DNA of 64,000 nucleotides from Taenia hydatigena (lineage: Eukaryota > Platyhelminthes > Cestoda > Cyclophyllidea > Taeniidae). This document shows positions 47,339-61,400 of this stretch, one piece after another; position 1 is the first letter of the stretch, and each line of letters opens with the position of its first letter. A program made the position numbers and the translations under genes. The notes beneath the pieces are model-generated. The model made no database searches. It worked only from the letters and a program-made list of their open reading frames with translations, and had not been told where the DNA came from. The stretch lies in NCBI GenBank assembly GCA_036345935.2, contig JADWOT020000008.1, positions 9,833,554-9,897,553 of the forward strand, written 5' to 3'.

Positions 47339-47490
47339 GCAAATGAATATGGGAAGCGCTGTCAAACTTCGCCTCGGCAATGTTTGCATTCTCAGAAGGA
47401 TCCAAGACGAGGATGCAGTTTGGTTTGTTTATACAACGGTATTCCAGGATGGGTGGATTCCCATGGTTCAGAAAAACATCTCAAGCCTAT
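47339..47490 (+). CDS. Candidate exon with an SH3-like pattern
   Basis: Acceptor ttttacag, donor gtaatc. Reads LRLGNVCILRR, then AVWFVYTTVFQDGWIPMV. A short polar loop, then W, then GWIP is the order of conserved features in the second half of SH3 domains, but the N-terminal ALYDY part is not seen. Suggestive only. Confidence 0.3.
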
Positions 47491-47878
47491 GTAATCCTTA
47501 ATAGCGGTAAGTATTGTGCAAACGATGCATCATTACTGTCTTCTTGTCTGCATCAAACTGTTCCATGCAGGCTTTGGCAAATTTAAGTAGTAAGGCATTA
47601 CCGCATAGCTTAATAAGGCATAAATGATGAGCATCAAAAAGGCAATTTAGCAATATTGTCATAACTTTTTCATAACACTTTCCACAGACCGAAGTATTCT
47701 GGCGAGGGCAGGGTTCGTTGGTTTTTACAATTGGTATGTCACTCAATTGCCTCAAACATGCTCCCAATTAAATCCGTTTGCAGCATTTTTTGTTCCCAAC
47801 ACACATTCGATCATTATCCCCAACTTATTCCCATAGAAAAGTGTCACTAGGTGGTGATGTAGTATATTCATTTCATTT

Positions 47879-50800
47879 CAAATTATCTATGTCAGTTATG
47901 CAGCCTAATTATTTGCTGTTGATTCCACAGAACACATCAACTTTTGGCATTTCATCGACACTGAGTCAACAGATCTCTTGTTTCAAAAGGTCTTCACAAC
48001 GAAAGCAGAATATGGCATTTTGCTGAAATTCACTGTTTCCAATGCCTGGAATGGAGAAGGTGGATGAAAGCATAAAAGAAAAATGTTCAGATCAAATCGC
48101 AACTTGGAGAGCCGAACATTTGCTTTCATCACAGCAGACGTTAATCCATCAGATCACATTGACTTGAACCGATATGTTAACTTTTCGTCTCGAAGTTCTT
48201 ATGGCATCATCAGCCATGGATGATGATCGAGTAGCTATTGTAAAAATCTCTCCACTTTAGTGCATTTAAAACATGTACATGTTTAAGAAAAAAGTGTTAA
48301 ATACATTGTTAAGGTGAAAAATTGGTCCAGTGAATTATATGTTCGTAGACACTGTGGTTGATTGTGCGACGAATAAAGAAATTTAAAAGCTCGCTGCTGC
48401 GTAATGTGTTCACTTTCCGTGAACGATTTTGTTTAGTTTTGATGGGGCCTAATTTTTGCTTATAGGCAAGCAATTTAATAAGTCACTGTCTAGTGGATGG
48501 GTGGATTAGGGGAGCAACGATTTTTCGGACGAGAGGATTTGGGCATGGGACGATAAATCGGTGGTCATCGCGTTGGAATTAGTCACGTCAAACTAAAGCC
48601 CGGCCCTCACTCCGTGGCGCCCAGACGTGAAACGATGGGTGAAAACGACTGCACAGCCCCATCAACGGTTGCGCCTGGTTGCATGAAAACACAGTCCAGT
48701 GCATTGCATTGCTTTTTGGACAACACCGCTGCCATCTCAGTAATTATTAGAATTGATAAGTCCATCATACTCTCCCGTTGTCGTAGGCACAACAAGTAAG
48801 TCCAGATCTTGGCAAATGCACTGCATTTCAAAATAAAAAAAAGTGATTAGTTATATGCGATATTTTTTAAAACATTTTGGTGAACTTTCAGTTTTTTCGG
48901 TCAATTAGTTGGACTTAGAGTTTATCACGCTAACCAAAAGTGCAACCGAATCGGGACATTAGAAATCATTCGGTTAAAGAATTCGATGCAGAGAGGGAAG
49001 TCATGAAAAAGGCTTCATTCCTGTGTTGCTGGGCCTCAGCATTCAGCGCACCCTTCTCCCCTTCCCTCTCTCATTCGTCCTCCTCCGGTGAGCTGGATGG
49101 AAGCATTACGATTCCAGGGTTGAAGGTCTGTTTTATAAATGAAAACATTTGCAGAGAAGGCTGACACGCAAATAATTTGCTGTACTCTACACTTTCCGTT
49201 GGAATTGCTTAGTCGCAAGTAATAATTTTTCAATGCTAAATCGCTGCTTCTACACAGAGGAAATGGTAGATTTAGTTATGTCGATGTTGGAAGTTTCAAT
49301 GATGTCGTCACCCAAATCAGCTACAAAGTCAGGACCAATCAGTTGTCAACATTGTCGTGGAGTCGGTTGCATGCCTGGAGCCTCTTCAATGGCAATGAAA
49401 TAAACTAACGCCAATACATCTAGGCTGTGTGTCTGCATATTTGTTGTCCTTTTTCCTAGAGGGCTTGAAAAACCTTGGTTTCAAGTATTTTAGCGTCAAG
49501 ATTTAGGTGATCATGACCAGAGTCGCAAAACAAAATCGTAATGAGGCCAAAACATTACAGACTCCGACCGACAAATGCGTGGGCATTGGGTTGTACAGGG
49601 CTAAACACCCTCGTGGCGTGTGTTTAATTTCATTCCGTGGTAAATGTGCAGCAGAAACAGTGATTATCCGCTTACAGTTGCTAGACCTCACGCGCCATTT
49701 AGACATAGCGAAATGCTTTAGTGCTATCAGATGGGTTGATTGATAGTGAGGTAAGGTTTAAGGAGTCAATCGATTATCCATCCACAGATAAATAAGCAAC
49801 AATGCAAATGTTTTTTAAGATTTATAAGAACCGGTTATTAGAGCTGTCTTTCCAGAATATGCCTAGCATTATGTGACTCCATCAATTTGACGGTTGCACT
49901 CTCAACTCTTAAACGGTTAACGACAAGTTCCAAAGCTTTAATGCAAATGCTGAAGTTTTGCATCGGCCATCTAGGGTGATACCAGCTTGCAGCATTAGCG
50001 GCATCCCGTATCAGAAGTGAGGCTTTATCTAGGACGATTCTAAAAAACTCAGGCGGCCTTAGCACTCACTCACCCACTCGAACGACAGTCTAGACGAACA
50101 GTGTAGAGGCTAAGATATGCCTGTTCAATTGTGGAGTTATTTTTGGGGTAGCCACAATTGCACGCGTGAAAGAAACCAAGGGAGGGCAAGTAGATATTAA
50201 TTTTATTTTTCTCGGGGTAGTAAAAAGGTACGTTTATCACAATCCTAAGCAGTGCAAAAATACAATTGCCAAAATCTGGTACGTGTATTGCGAAAAAAAA
50301 ACGACTTATCGCGGTAACTAGCCTTCTGGCATTTCTATTAGTGTAAGTTTAGGGGTGAGAAGGTGCATTTGGAAAAACACACAATCAGACGTGGAGGCCA
50401 GGTAATGGTTAAGTCGGTTACACATCAGCGCAGACAGCCTAGACTCAAAGCTAAACAGGCCGACGCACACAGCCAACGTGCATGATGTGCGCACGTACGA
50501 GTGAGGTCATGTTAACAGCATCATCAGCATCATCACCATTATCTGACCGGCGTTAGCATTGAGCGTGCGCAAAGGGGTCTGTGACACGTGAGTAGCCAAT
50601 CAGCGGACGGCCACAGCTAGTTTGCATGCACGCTTAGATGTTAAAAGCGTGATAGGCTAGACAGGCCGAAAAAGGGTCCCTCCAGTTTGTGCGTACGTAT
50701 GTGTGTGTATGCATGGGTGCGTGCGTGTACCCGGGTCTCCATTTGTTCGTGTGCGTGCTGTCTCACGGCGACCTTGAGCGGCGCGAGCGTCACACGATTA

Positions 50801-52405
50801 ATCAGACCTTTCGTGCCTTGCCCTTCGGGACTGTCGTTTCTCCGTCTCTTAGCTGATGTGGGTTTGTACTTCTTGTTTTTTTTTCTCTATATTGCTAGAT
50901 TTTTAAGCTTCAATGCAAGCTGACTTTCTGGCTCACGTGCTCTACCAAAGTCGTTATTTCTACTGACTTGATTAAAAATGTGCAGTTATTTATGTTTTGA
51001 ATTTGGTCGGTTGTTATTTGCGTCTTGAATTTCCATTAATTTAAGCATTATTCTATAATCGGCTGCAAGCATGCATGTAGTTATCAACCTCTGAGGTTCA
51101 GATTAACTGAACAGATAGTGTGAATTATAGCGTAGTGGGAGGCGTGTCATTTTTATGACTGATTCTTTCGTGTTCGGATGTCTGACGTCTATAGCTCAGT
51201 TACGAAATGCACCTATCTGTTCATCCTATAATTAGCTAAGCATCCTGGTTTTCAACTAACTTAAATGCTCTGTACATCTTAACTCTATGTCGTTAATTTC
51301 CTCTGTTTCGCTGATTGGTAAAATTAAACCATTTCCGGCTACATTCCGGTGATCATCTGAATTACCTCCGGTTGAGCTCATCCTGAAGAGTTGGTGCCGG
51401 GGTTGAAGCGCAATAGAATGGCAGGATTTGTGAATCTCGGTTGCCAAGTTTTCACTTTTTGGACTACTTGCAGGTCTCTGTGCGGCCTTGTTACGAAAAT
51501 GCAGCTGGACTTGAATGCCAGGAGCACAATTCACTCAAAGCCATGGGTGTCGAACGTAGAAACCTCAAAATAGATTTTCACCAAGGCTGTTTTTTGCTCG
51601 GACAGGCAGACTGCACTTAATTGACTTAAACAATCTCCTCATTTGAGGAGGATTGGAGGGCTTCGTCCTACTTCTTTACTCAACGTAGGACTTAGTTGTC
51701 GTTACCATAATTTAGCCTCGTGTAATCTGACAGCCCTAGTTTGGTCGGGGGATAGTTAACCCTAGCTCTTTGATCATGAGGCAGCTCAGTCGTTCTAGTG
51801 ACCAACTTCTGGAAGATCTTCGTCGCTAATTTATTGCATCGCTTGGTCTTTTGGTTCCCGCTTTCAATTTAAAAATATTTAAAGTGAAACGAATGGCTGT
51901 ATGCAACGGTCAAAAGACGGCCACGCTTGCTCGATTCGGAAGTCAAGATCCCCTAACTTTTTGTGGATAAAAATCTATTGTACGTACGCTACAAAAATTG
52001 GTGATCGCCCTCCCCTCTTTGGTGAATCAGAATGTGACATACACTGTGGTCGTTGCTATTTATCAAAGTAGCTGCCGAGACGGGGTCATGACTGGTTACT
52101 GGTTGGCTTTTTGGCATGCTTATGGATTTGCGCCATCCTTTGTCTGGTTAGTTAACTGGAATCATAAGCACATGTTTTTGTCCTGTATATCGTAAATGTG
52201 GCATTCCAAACACGAAGGCTCCAACTCTTATTTCGTGGCAAAATGCCCTCCACTACTGATGATTCTGGCAGCGTGTGATCGCCTATCCTTGCCGACATTT
52301 TAAGTGCCTACAAGTCAAGCTATTTCTCCTATTTTTTAACGTTTCAGTTTTGAACTCCGTTGGATGGATGATTTATTGGGTTATCCCTTTCATCACTCGA
52401 TATAG
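47879..52405. other. Upstream region of the muscleblind-like gene; no definite exon
   Basis: Contains scattered short frames on both strands (for example 48607-48831 and 49503-49743) without recognisable products. Around 50505-50545 is a short TCA/GCA triplet run and 50680-50750 is a TG/CG-rich stretch. Promoter and 5'UTR exons of the muscleblind-like gene probably lie at the right end. Confidence 0.4.
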
Positions 52406-52436
52406 GTTTCGAGCTGGATACGGATCCAATGTGGCC

Positions 52437-55400
52437 ATGAATCCTCTAAACGGATGCATTCCTCCAGAGGCGCAGCCTCCGTCCCTATATACCTCGCTGC
52501 AACAATCGTCCTCTTCCTCCGTCAACCCCCAGCCCCCTGTGATGCCTTTGGCTATTCGGCCACCGCCGAAAGTCACGCCAGCGTTTTCGACCCTTCAGGT
52601 GTCTCTCAAGCCCACCCAATTACCTCCAAGCGACACGGTCTATAACCCTCTGGGCTCCGCGCTTGTTCCTCCGTCGTCTCCAGCAGTTGTCCCAGCTCTT
52701 CCCCCTAATCCCGCTGCGGTTCGCTTGGCGAACTTGGCCTCTGCTGTAGCCGCAGCCAACGTCCCAGTGAGGGACTCCACTTGGCTCAAGATGCGTGTCT
52801 GTCCGGCCTTCTTCAAAGAGATGGTGGCCGGTGGGAACATTCCTGACAATGAGAAGTGTCCCTTCACCGCGGATACCTGTTCCCTGGCCCACCCGCAACC
52901 TAATGTTCGAATTGAGAACGAGAGCGTCACGGTCTGCTTTGACTTTATAAAGGTACTACCAATTTTCATGGATATTATTAGGCGCTTTCGAGTCTCCCAG
53001 TAAGGGTAGCTATTTGGTTATTAAGAGACTCGAGTCATGCCTTCTATAGGTCGTGCCGTCCATTTTTTCGGTTGTACTACTGTGATTCCGTTGTAAGTTA
53101 GAGTCGCACCACCGGCTTGTACGTTTTCCTTTTGTCTCATTGAAATCTACACAGATTGACGGATGAGGTGGATAGGGTTGCTGTTGGAATGTCAACGGAT
53201 GAGTTTGTTCCCACTTTAATAGCCAGTTTTAGCTAATACGATGGCGGTTTCTTAGGTGTTCTACTTTGCAAAATTTAATGTGTGGCTCATTACCTATTAA
53301 CTTTCGGGCGTGACCGGTGTTAGGCTTACTGCTTTCCAAATCACTGCACTGATTTTTCCACCGAAGTCACTCGTACCACACATTGCTCAATGCTTTCTCG
53401 TTTCCCGTCATATTTGTTTGTATCACAGGGCCGAAGCAAGGTTTTTCTCGCTTGTGCAATGGTTAAACTTTGGTGTGATTTAGCGGACGTGCGGTTTTCG
53501 ATGCCGTTGCCCTTCACAACGCCATCGAGCGGCTTCTTACCTGCAGTTGAAACCCTAAACTTTCTACTGAATAGTTTAGAGTATGATGTGCGGTTCGTTG
53601 CAGTGGGTTCTCTGAACAAATCATTAACCCTCCCTCGTTCCCCATGTCTTCGCCATGACAAGCATGGCTGTTCGACACTTACTAATGGCGTCACAAGGAG
53701 ATTTTCACCAATGCTAATGTTTTATCACTGTATCTGTTAGGATTGGCGAGAATAAGTTGTGTTGATTTAGTATTATGGGGCGTCCCGAGTTCTTTTTTTA
53801 TGTTCATGTAGTCCTTACAGGTTTAGACTCTTATTAGATTATAACTCGGATATAATTTATAGGGTCAAGCAAGTAACGCATTGTTAAGGATGATGTATGT
53901 GACATAGATAAAAGTAAACTAAGTGGGACGTGTTGCCGATACTTTGGTTGGGAATCTTGTCCTTTGCATTGACAACAAGTTGTGCTACGTCATCGCAGTG
54001 CAAAGTAATTTCCAAATGAGACGCGAATAGAAGTAGCTCTGGCAAACAAGTCATCATTTGGGGAATGAGAGAGGATCACGAGGCATGGGGATGAGAAAGT
54101 GGTTTGTACGGTGTAGTAGCTCCCTGTCGTCCAAGCAAAGGTGCATTCCGAGTCTTCCGACGCGTGAGTTTAGTGGTGGTGAGGTACGAGATGTTGCGCT
54201 GTTTAGCAATGGTGTGATTCCCTACCACTGACTGACCGGTTGAGTGGGTGTGTCGTATTTCTTTGTCCTTTAGGAAGGAAGTTGTTTCGAACAATTGTGT
54301 TAGCATTATAGCATGCACACACAGGCACACACACACACACACACACACGCAAAGACAGCAGTCTTTTGGGGATGAAGTGGTGCCGCGAAAGTGTTGGTTG
54401 GGTGGTGGGTAGACTGTTGGGAGACAGCTAGCGGTGTGCGCGTCAGCCTAAGAAGCGTTTGAGAGCAAAGACGCAGAAACCATTCTGCATGGTATGTCAG
54501 TTAATTAGTCGATCAGTTGGCAAACGGCCGAGGTGGTAAAGGTGCCGTGTAGTGTGAGGCGGGACGGAGAGGGCTGGTAGTGTCAAGTTTATTGTCATTA
54601 GTTGACGTGTGGAATTGTGACGGTATCCATTGTTACTTCGTTCTCTCGCCGACTGATGTGAGTGTGTACGAGTGGTTTTATCACTGGCGTTGGGTAGGAC
54701 TGGAAGTTGTTCTTTGTGGGGGATTGCTTTGGTCAATAGCATTACGCGATCGTTTATGAGTGGGAGTGAGGGGTCATCCCGGAAGTGTTGCATTTTCGGG
54801 GGATTTGTCAGTGGAGTGGAGTTTTGTTGATCGATTGTGGGTGGCGCAGTCCGAAAGTGGTGTGGAGGTGTTGTGAGGTGTTTCGGCATCATAGGAGTCG
54901 AGTAGTTTAAATGCGCGAAGTGGGGCGAGAAGGTGGAATTGTATTGTGCTCAGCTTATGTTGAATGAGGTCATAAGATGAGAAGCGAGTGGTAGAGAACA
55001 CCGTGGAGCACTGTATCTATCGGCTAACACCTATCGACGCTTATTGCTGCATTTAAACAATGGCATGTATTTTGCATGTTTTTACGAGTTATGCCAAGTC
55101 GTTGCAACAAGTTTGCTGAAGCCCTCGCACCTCTTCTGAATTGCCTGACATGCAACCTTTTTCGCCATAGTTGTATCCCGTTCTTGCCTGTGTTACTTCC
55201 ATTGTACCCAATCCGTTTTGCAGTGAATAGTCGAAGGGATTTTTTAAGAGTTTGTTTGGTCTGTCAAATAATTTCAATTTTTTTAGCGGAACGAATGCCG
55301 TCATACTAACTGCAAGTACTACCACCCGCCGAAGCATCACACAGAGGCTGTTCTAAAGCGAGGCGATATGACAAAGAAAAGCTCTGCAAGTCATGGGACG

Positions 55401-58400
55401 CAGGTGGCGGCTGTGAGTGCTCTTTTCATTTTGCTAGCCTTCTAGTGCGTAAACCCATCTGGCGTCTGCACTCGTAGGTGGTGCGTGTAGAGTGCAAAAC
55501 TCCTTTTGATTGCGACTAACTGACTCCCTTTTTGTCTCCTGTCGAGTTCACTCCTAGTGTGCTTCGCGCAGATTGGTCGATGACAGATGCAAACAAAGAT
55601 TTTAGGTACCCGCTCACTACACATCTGACAGATGTCGAGCCATCCACACAATTGATTCAATGCGGGTATAAAAAATAAATCCTTTGTTCGGGAAGAATGC
55701 TATCCTGTCTACTTTAACTCGATTCATTTATGATGTGCATGCTTCACCATGGCGGTTCCCCTTTTGCCTTGAATTGAAACAATTAAATAAACCCGTTGCT
55801 CCTGCTCAGTTTCGATTCGGACAAACAGCTAAAAAACTACAACCTAGGACAAAGGGTCGGTCATCTTGTACCAACAAAGCCGCAGACCGCGTATTAATGT
55901 GGGTGCAGAGGAAGTAAACTGTGACATTTTCTTGGAAGGGGGTCTCGGACCAGCAGTGGCTCGAGAGTATTAGTATCCTTCTGCGGCCATAATGGCACGT
56001 GGACACAATGCATCCCTTGGGACCTTGCTGGCTAACGCACATACGCGCGTGGATGCGCGCGGCAGGAAACGGATAGCCCAATGTTTCTCTTGCCTTTGTT
56101 GTGTGTGCGAGTGCACACAAGTGTGCGTGGCGTTATCACCATCATCAACCAGGTATTATGGGCCCCTCCATGTTTGCGAGCTAGCGTCTGCGCATATCGA
56201 CCTCGATGGCGCAAGCACCCACGCACCAAAGCACATGCCTTCCACCAATTAGTCTGTGCGCGAGCCTGAACGCTGCCGCGCATACACATATAAAGCAACG
56301 CAGATGTGCGCTCATACATAAATCGCGTCTTCCGATGCAACCACAGACATCTCTGGCGGGCCTCTGTTGGCCTGGTGGTGCCATGAATCAGTCGTCTCTC
56401 ATGCTGGGCCCTGCTACACAGGCCAACCCCGCTGTTGCCCTAGCGATGCTTGCGGCAATGCGAGGCACCGGTTCTCCCAGCGCTACGCTTTACTCACCCA
56501 CCGCCGCCGCCGCTGCCGCCACCTCTATGTATACCGCCCTCCCAGACTCCACCAATTTAGCCCCTCTCATTTCGGGCTACTATTCCTTTCCGGCTTCGAC
56601 CTCCTCTGCCTCTCCCAGTGCCACCGCCGTCGCTAATAGTGCCTACAATCCCGCTGACGTAAGTGATTTTAATCCTTTTTTCGAACTTCATTCTACTGAT
56701 GGATATCCGGAGCTTGCCTTTTTGAGTTATATTCCATGTGTAACTGATGCCTTCGTCGGATTCCCTTCTATTGATTTATTCTAGGTTGATATTTCCTGAC
56801 GTTCGATTGAGCTCGCTCAGTCATTTCTAATTGAGTTTTACGGTGTTACCCTCTGCCCCTCCTTATACTTCACCCCAAAATAGTCATTCACTCATCATTT
56901 TCGGCCCGATTGTACCTTTGTTTGAGTGAATTGCTAGGTCACCATAGCTCTTTTTCGTGTCTAAACCTGCTCGTGTCCGACTCGGGTACCCTTGCTCTGC
57001 TTTGTCCACACATTCTGAGTAGTCGCTGAAAGCTTTTTTTGAAACTACTTAGTTGGGTTGTTTCACCTGTTATACCAATCAATTCGACAAAAGTTGTTGT
57101 CACACTGAGAATGCACGAATTGTCTGAACAAGCGACCCCTGAATAATGCCATGCTCCCCCTCTTCCTCATTGAATAGGCCCTACTACTGCTCATGTCATC
57201 TTGAATGCGGGAAATTTGCTGGGTAAGTCGATCCTGCAACATACAAACACCCGCAGGCTGCCGCTACGCCACTTGCTCCCCACACAGTCTCCAGGTCTAG
57301 TTGCAGCAGCTGCAGTATAAGTTGTCTCCTTCCTATATACTCGACTATATCTATGTATGTACCTAACGCCTGTAAACCACCTGTTAGCGGCTGATTTTGT
57401 GCGCGCGTGCGTGCGTTTGTATGTCTCTACGTATAAAATGTTGTCATTTTGGCGTATCCGCGTCTTCGTCTCACTTCACCTACCATTATCCTTTTCTGCT
57501 TCCTCTGCTACCGTTTTTGTTGTCTTTGTCGCTGTTTTCGTTTTTTTTCCACTCGCTCCGCTGAATTGAAGACGTATAACGCTCCTGGTGCGTATCCACT
57601 TCTTTTGGAATCCGTACGCTTTAAGTGCCACATCCTCCCATTTCCCGAGACACTCACACAATTTTTTCAGTTAATCTTCCAAAAAGGATGCGTTTAAATT
57701 AAACTCACCTCCGGAATCGACGATCCTAGTAGTGTTTCGTCATCAGGAGCTGATATATTAACATCGAATTTAAGCCGGACACTAGGAGGATGATTGACAT
57801 CAGTTGACTGAAAGTTTCAAAGCTTTGAAGTTTCCTTTTCAATTTGATTTTGCCGCGAGAAATTTCCATTATGCCAGTTGTAGGCCAATGGTGTACTTAT
57901 TTCATATATTGTAAAAATCTATTGTGCTTAACGCGTGCATGTGATTGCAATTTTACTCATAACGAAACGAAAATGGTCTTGAAAGGTGCATTTGTTTGGA
58001 TCAGAGGTCTTGATTTCATCACCTTGTTTCATAAACAGACTCCTATCCAAGTGTGTTTGTGTGTGCATTCGCTAATTGATTTAATGTGTGCCGTGGCGTG
58101 TGTGCACGCGTGTGCTTTCGTGGTATGGCATGCTATCGCTCCTGCTGGCACTCCCCGCCTCCGGCGATTTTGTTTATCCAACGCCACCTACGTGCGTAAA
58201 CGTTTTCGTACAGGTGTGAGTGTTTGCATGCAAAACTTTCCATTCGTCAAGGTTGTCATGGTTACGTCCGCGGGACGCGATTCTGTTTACGTTTAAACAT
58301 GCGGTGGCATCGTAATTATTGCAGAGTTTCTATAGTTATGGTGGTGATTCTCCCTAAAATTTAACACGACTTTCTAATCCACACGAGAACGTAAGACACT

Positions 58401-61400
58401 GCGTTGCACCGAGCGAACCCATTTTTTTTTTCAATCCTTTCAGTGTCAGATGTTTACCTTTATTTGCCCATCGATTGATCTTGAAAGCATAGTAGCGTTT
58501 GTCCCATTCATCTGAAAGACTTTATTAGTCCTTTGCCGTTTACTAGGATTCTTGAAATGGAATTACCACTTTCACTTCATTTGACCAGCCCATGCTGTCC
58601 TATCAATGGACTAGCGTCTCCATTCGTATTGCTAACTTGTACTTTATTCTTGCCTGGACCTGAATTTGTGAATTTTGCTTGGTTCGATGCAATTGAGATT
58701 CACATGTATTTGATCACGCAATACGACTCATTTCGTCCAAATCTCCGCACAACCCTAATTTTTCAAATGCCGCACATTGTACTGAGTTAATGTGTGTCTA
58801 TGAACGCCTTTTCCCGCACCATTCTGCGGGTTATTGATTCCCTTAACCTACGTAATTTGTGCACGTTTTGTTCTTTCCTGTTCTTCTCTTAAAAACCACT
58901 GCCATTACTGCCGCTGGTGTTCCCACCTCCATTGCATGCGTCTTCAGATCCTTACCTCGCAACAACTCACCCGATGAATTTCGGCTTAGCATGGCTAGCT
59001 ACCTCGGTTTGTTCGTTAATCCTACTCATACTAGTGGCTGGCCTTTCCTTTTTCTATCTCACACTTCTTGCTTTAGTATCGTGTGCTTTACGGACTACTG
59101 CCACTGCCGTTGCTGCTGCTGCTGCTGCTACTAGTTTTGGGGCGATTTCCTTCCCCCTCATCACGTGTGTGTGTGTATGCGCGTATGTGGCTCGTAACCC
59201 TACTTTTCCTCCCATTCTTCAAGCTTACTCTTTATACTATCTTAAAAACTTTGATCTGCTTTATTTTATAACGGCGCAACTCGGCATGCTAGGGCTCCCC
59301 AACACTGCGGATTCGTCCATCCGCCTATCTTTGCACTCGAACTTAAGCGTTGATCTATCAGAAATTTGCTTTTTAGGACCGTTTGCAAATTGTGGGTGTT
59401 ATTTGTTGGATGCGCTGGAATTCGAACCCATTGTTGTGGCCCGTTCATAAAGCAATAATAGCTTGCATCAGAGGTGCAAACGCGACTTTCATTTCTGGTG
59501 CAATCGAGGGATACAGAATGCTAATGCTGGTGCTAGGTAATTGCATCGCAAGGTCAGACCGATGTCAATTATGCTAACCCATGTGAGAGCTCAAGTTTGA
59601 ATCAAAATCAACCGTAAATAGGCAAACCACCTGCTACCACATTTGTAACTGTTGAATCACTTTCCGTTATCTGCGATGTGTTGTGTGCAATTTCAATGTC
59701 GGGCGTGTTTCATCAAAATTAATTTTAATAGCTAAATTTCTTCGATGCATCTGTGGATTTGGAAGGTAGTTGGTGCGCAGGACGGTGCCAGAAGTAGGGC
59801 GTTTTTTTCCCTGTACTCTACACTTTTCCTTTAAAAGTATCTCATCGCATCGTTTTATTAACAATCCTAATTTCTGCACGGAGTACTTACTCATCACATG
59901 CAGAGATGGTTACACGCTTACTTGAAATCATTTACACAAACTTATGATTTCTTAGCAAATCCAACAGCATAGCCTTTTACACTACCTTGTCATGCTGCAT
60001 GATCTATGCGCTGGTAGATGGAATTTGTGGTGTTTACACGCGCATATTTACGCTTCTACTTCTGACCAATTGCATTACATTACCTACTTGGATTCCTAAT
60101 GTGCGAGTCTGTTTTCCTTACACATCTTGAAATAGAACGCATCAACCAATCGGTCGCTACCTGTAGAATGCAGTCGGGCTTCGACAGGGACTGCCAAGGA
60201 GACAGCCTGTAAATCCAAATACAATAATCATTGCTTCTAACGGAAAGAGGTGGATTAAGTGTGGTGCCGCTGTTGTTTATGCTGTTTGCCATTGCGGGCG
60301 TTTTGTGTTCCATAATATTTTGGCGCGTCTGCTCGCGCTAGCATGACTTACGTGGCGCGTACACACCTGCCATCGTTCGCCTAAGATCACTTACACCAAC
60401 GTCTCCAGCATCTACTTATTTCCTCAACCATCCACCCCACAATAATAGTGACAATGATAATATCTTCATATTCCTGCTCGTCCATGTTTCCTGTCCTCAT
60501 TCCACCTTCCTCCCATCGTCCATCCACCTACACGTGCGCGCCCTTCCGCCCGCCAGTCCGCCTAGTTTTGTGAGTGCGTGTGTGTGCGTGCGTGCGTCCA
60601 CGGCTTTTGCCCGTGCTACTACACGGCCGTTGCTCGCCGCACCTGACTCGATCCCCATGCCGCCATCACGTGGTGGTCTCCTCCCCCTCCATCTGCGCCC
60701 CACCGTCTCTGGTGCCTATTTCAGATTCTCTCCGGCGGGGCGCCAGCTACCACTTCGCTTTTCTCGACTGGTGGACAGGTGAGCCCCGCCACCTATGCCG
60801 CCGCCGTAGCCGCAGTAAATGCCAGCCGTCAAGCTACAGCCATTCAGCCACCACCACCATCGTCATCGCAACCGCCGATTTCAGTCACGAGGGGCGGTGA
60901 AGATTCAGTTTCCCCAGCCTCGAGCCGCAAGCGCGAGGCTCCGGGTGATAAGGATGCTCAAGCAGTAAGTTCGTCCTGTTTGGTGGTAATCGAGTTTCTA
61001 CAGAATTTGCATTTATGTGCTCTTCCAATGACGCTGCCCTGAACCAAGAAGCGCTATGGATGGGTCGCACTGAAGTGCAGTTTAGTTGAGTTCTGCTTAT
61101 CAAATTGAGTGCGTGTAGTGCTCACATTTAGGGTTGGTTTTTCATCGTTGTTTGCGTTTTGTGCAAATTTTATGGGTACTTTGTAATTCAGCACCGCCTA
61201 ATTGATCAACCTTTATTTAGCTGGTTGACTAATTTGTCGCAAAACTTCTCCCAAGGTGAATATGTGATCTTGGGGGGCCTCTTGGAACATCTTCTATTGG
61301 TACTCTTTGCACCTTAACCCGATAATTGCAATAATCGAGCAAATAGCACTTTTGTGCTGTTGAATTATTAGTTAAGACCTTACAGGTATTCCACAGCTTG

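Noticed and set aside
56206..56346. Extension of muscleblind exon 3 upstream of 56347 in the same frame
   Set aside because: A cag acceptor at 56346 keeps phase 0 with exon 2, and the upstream part is CA/CG-rich with no similarity to the family.
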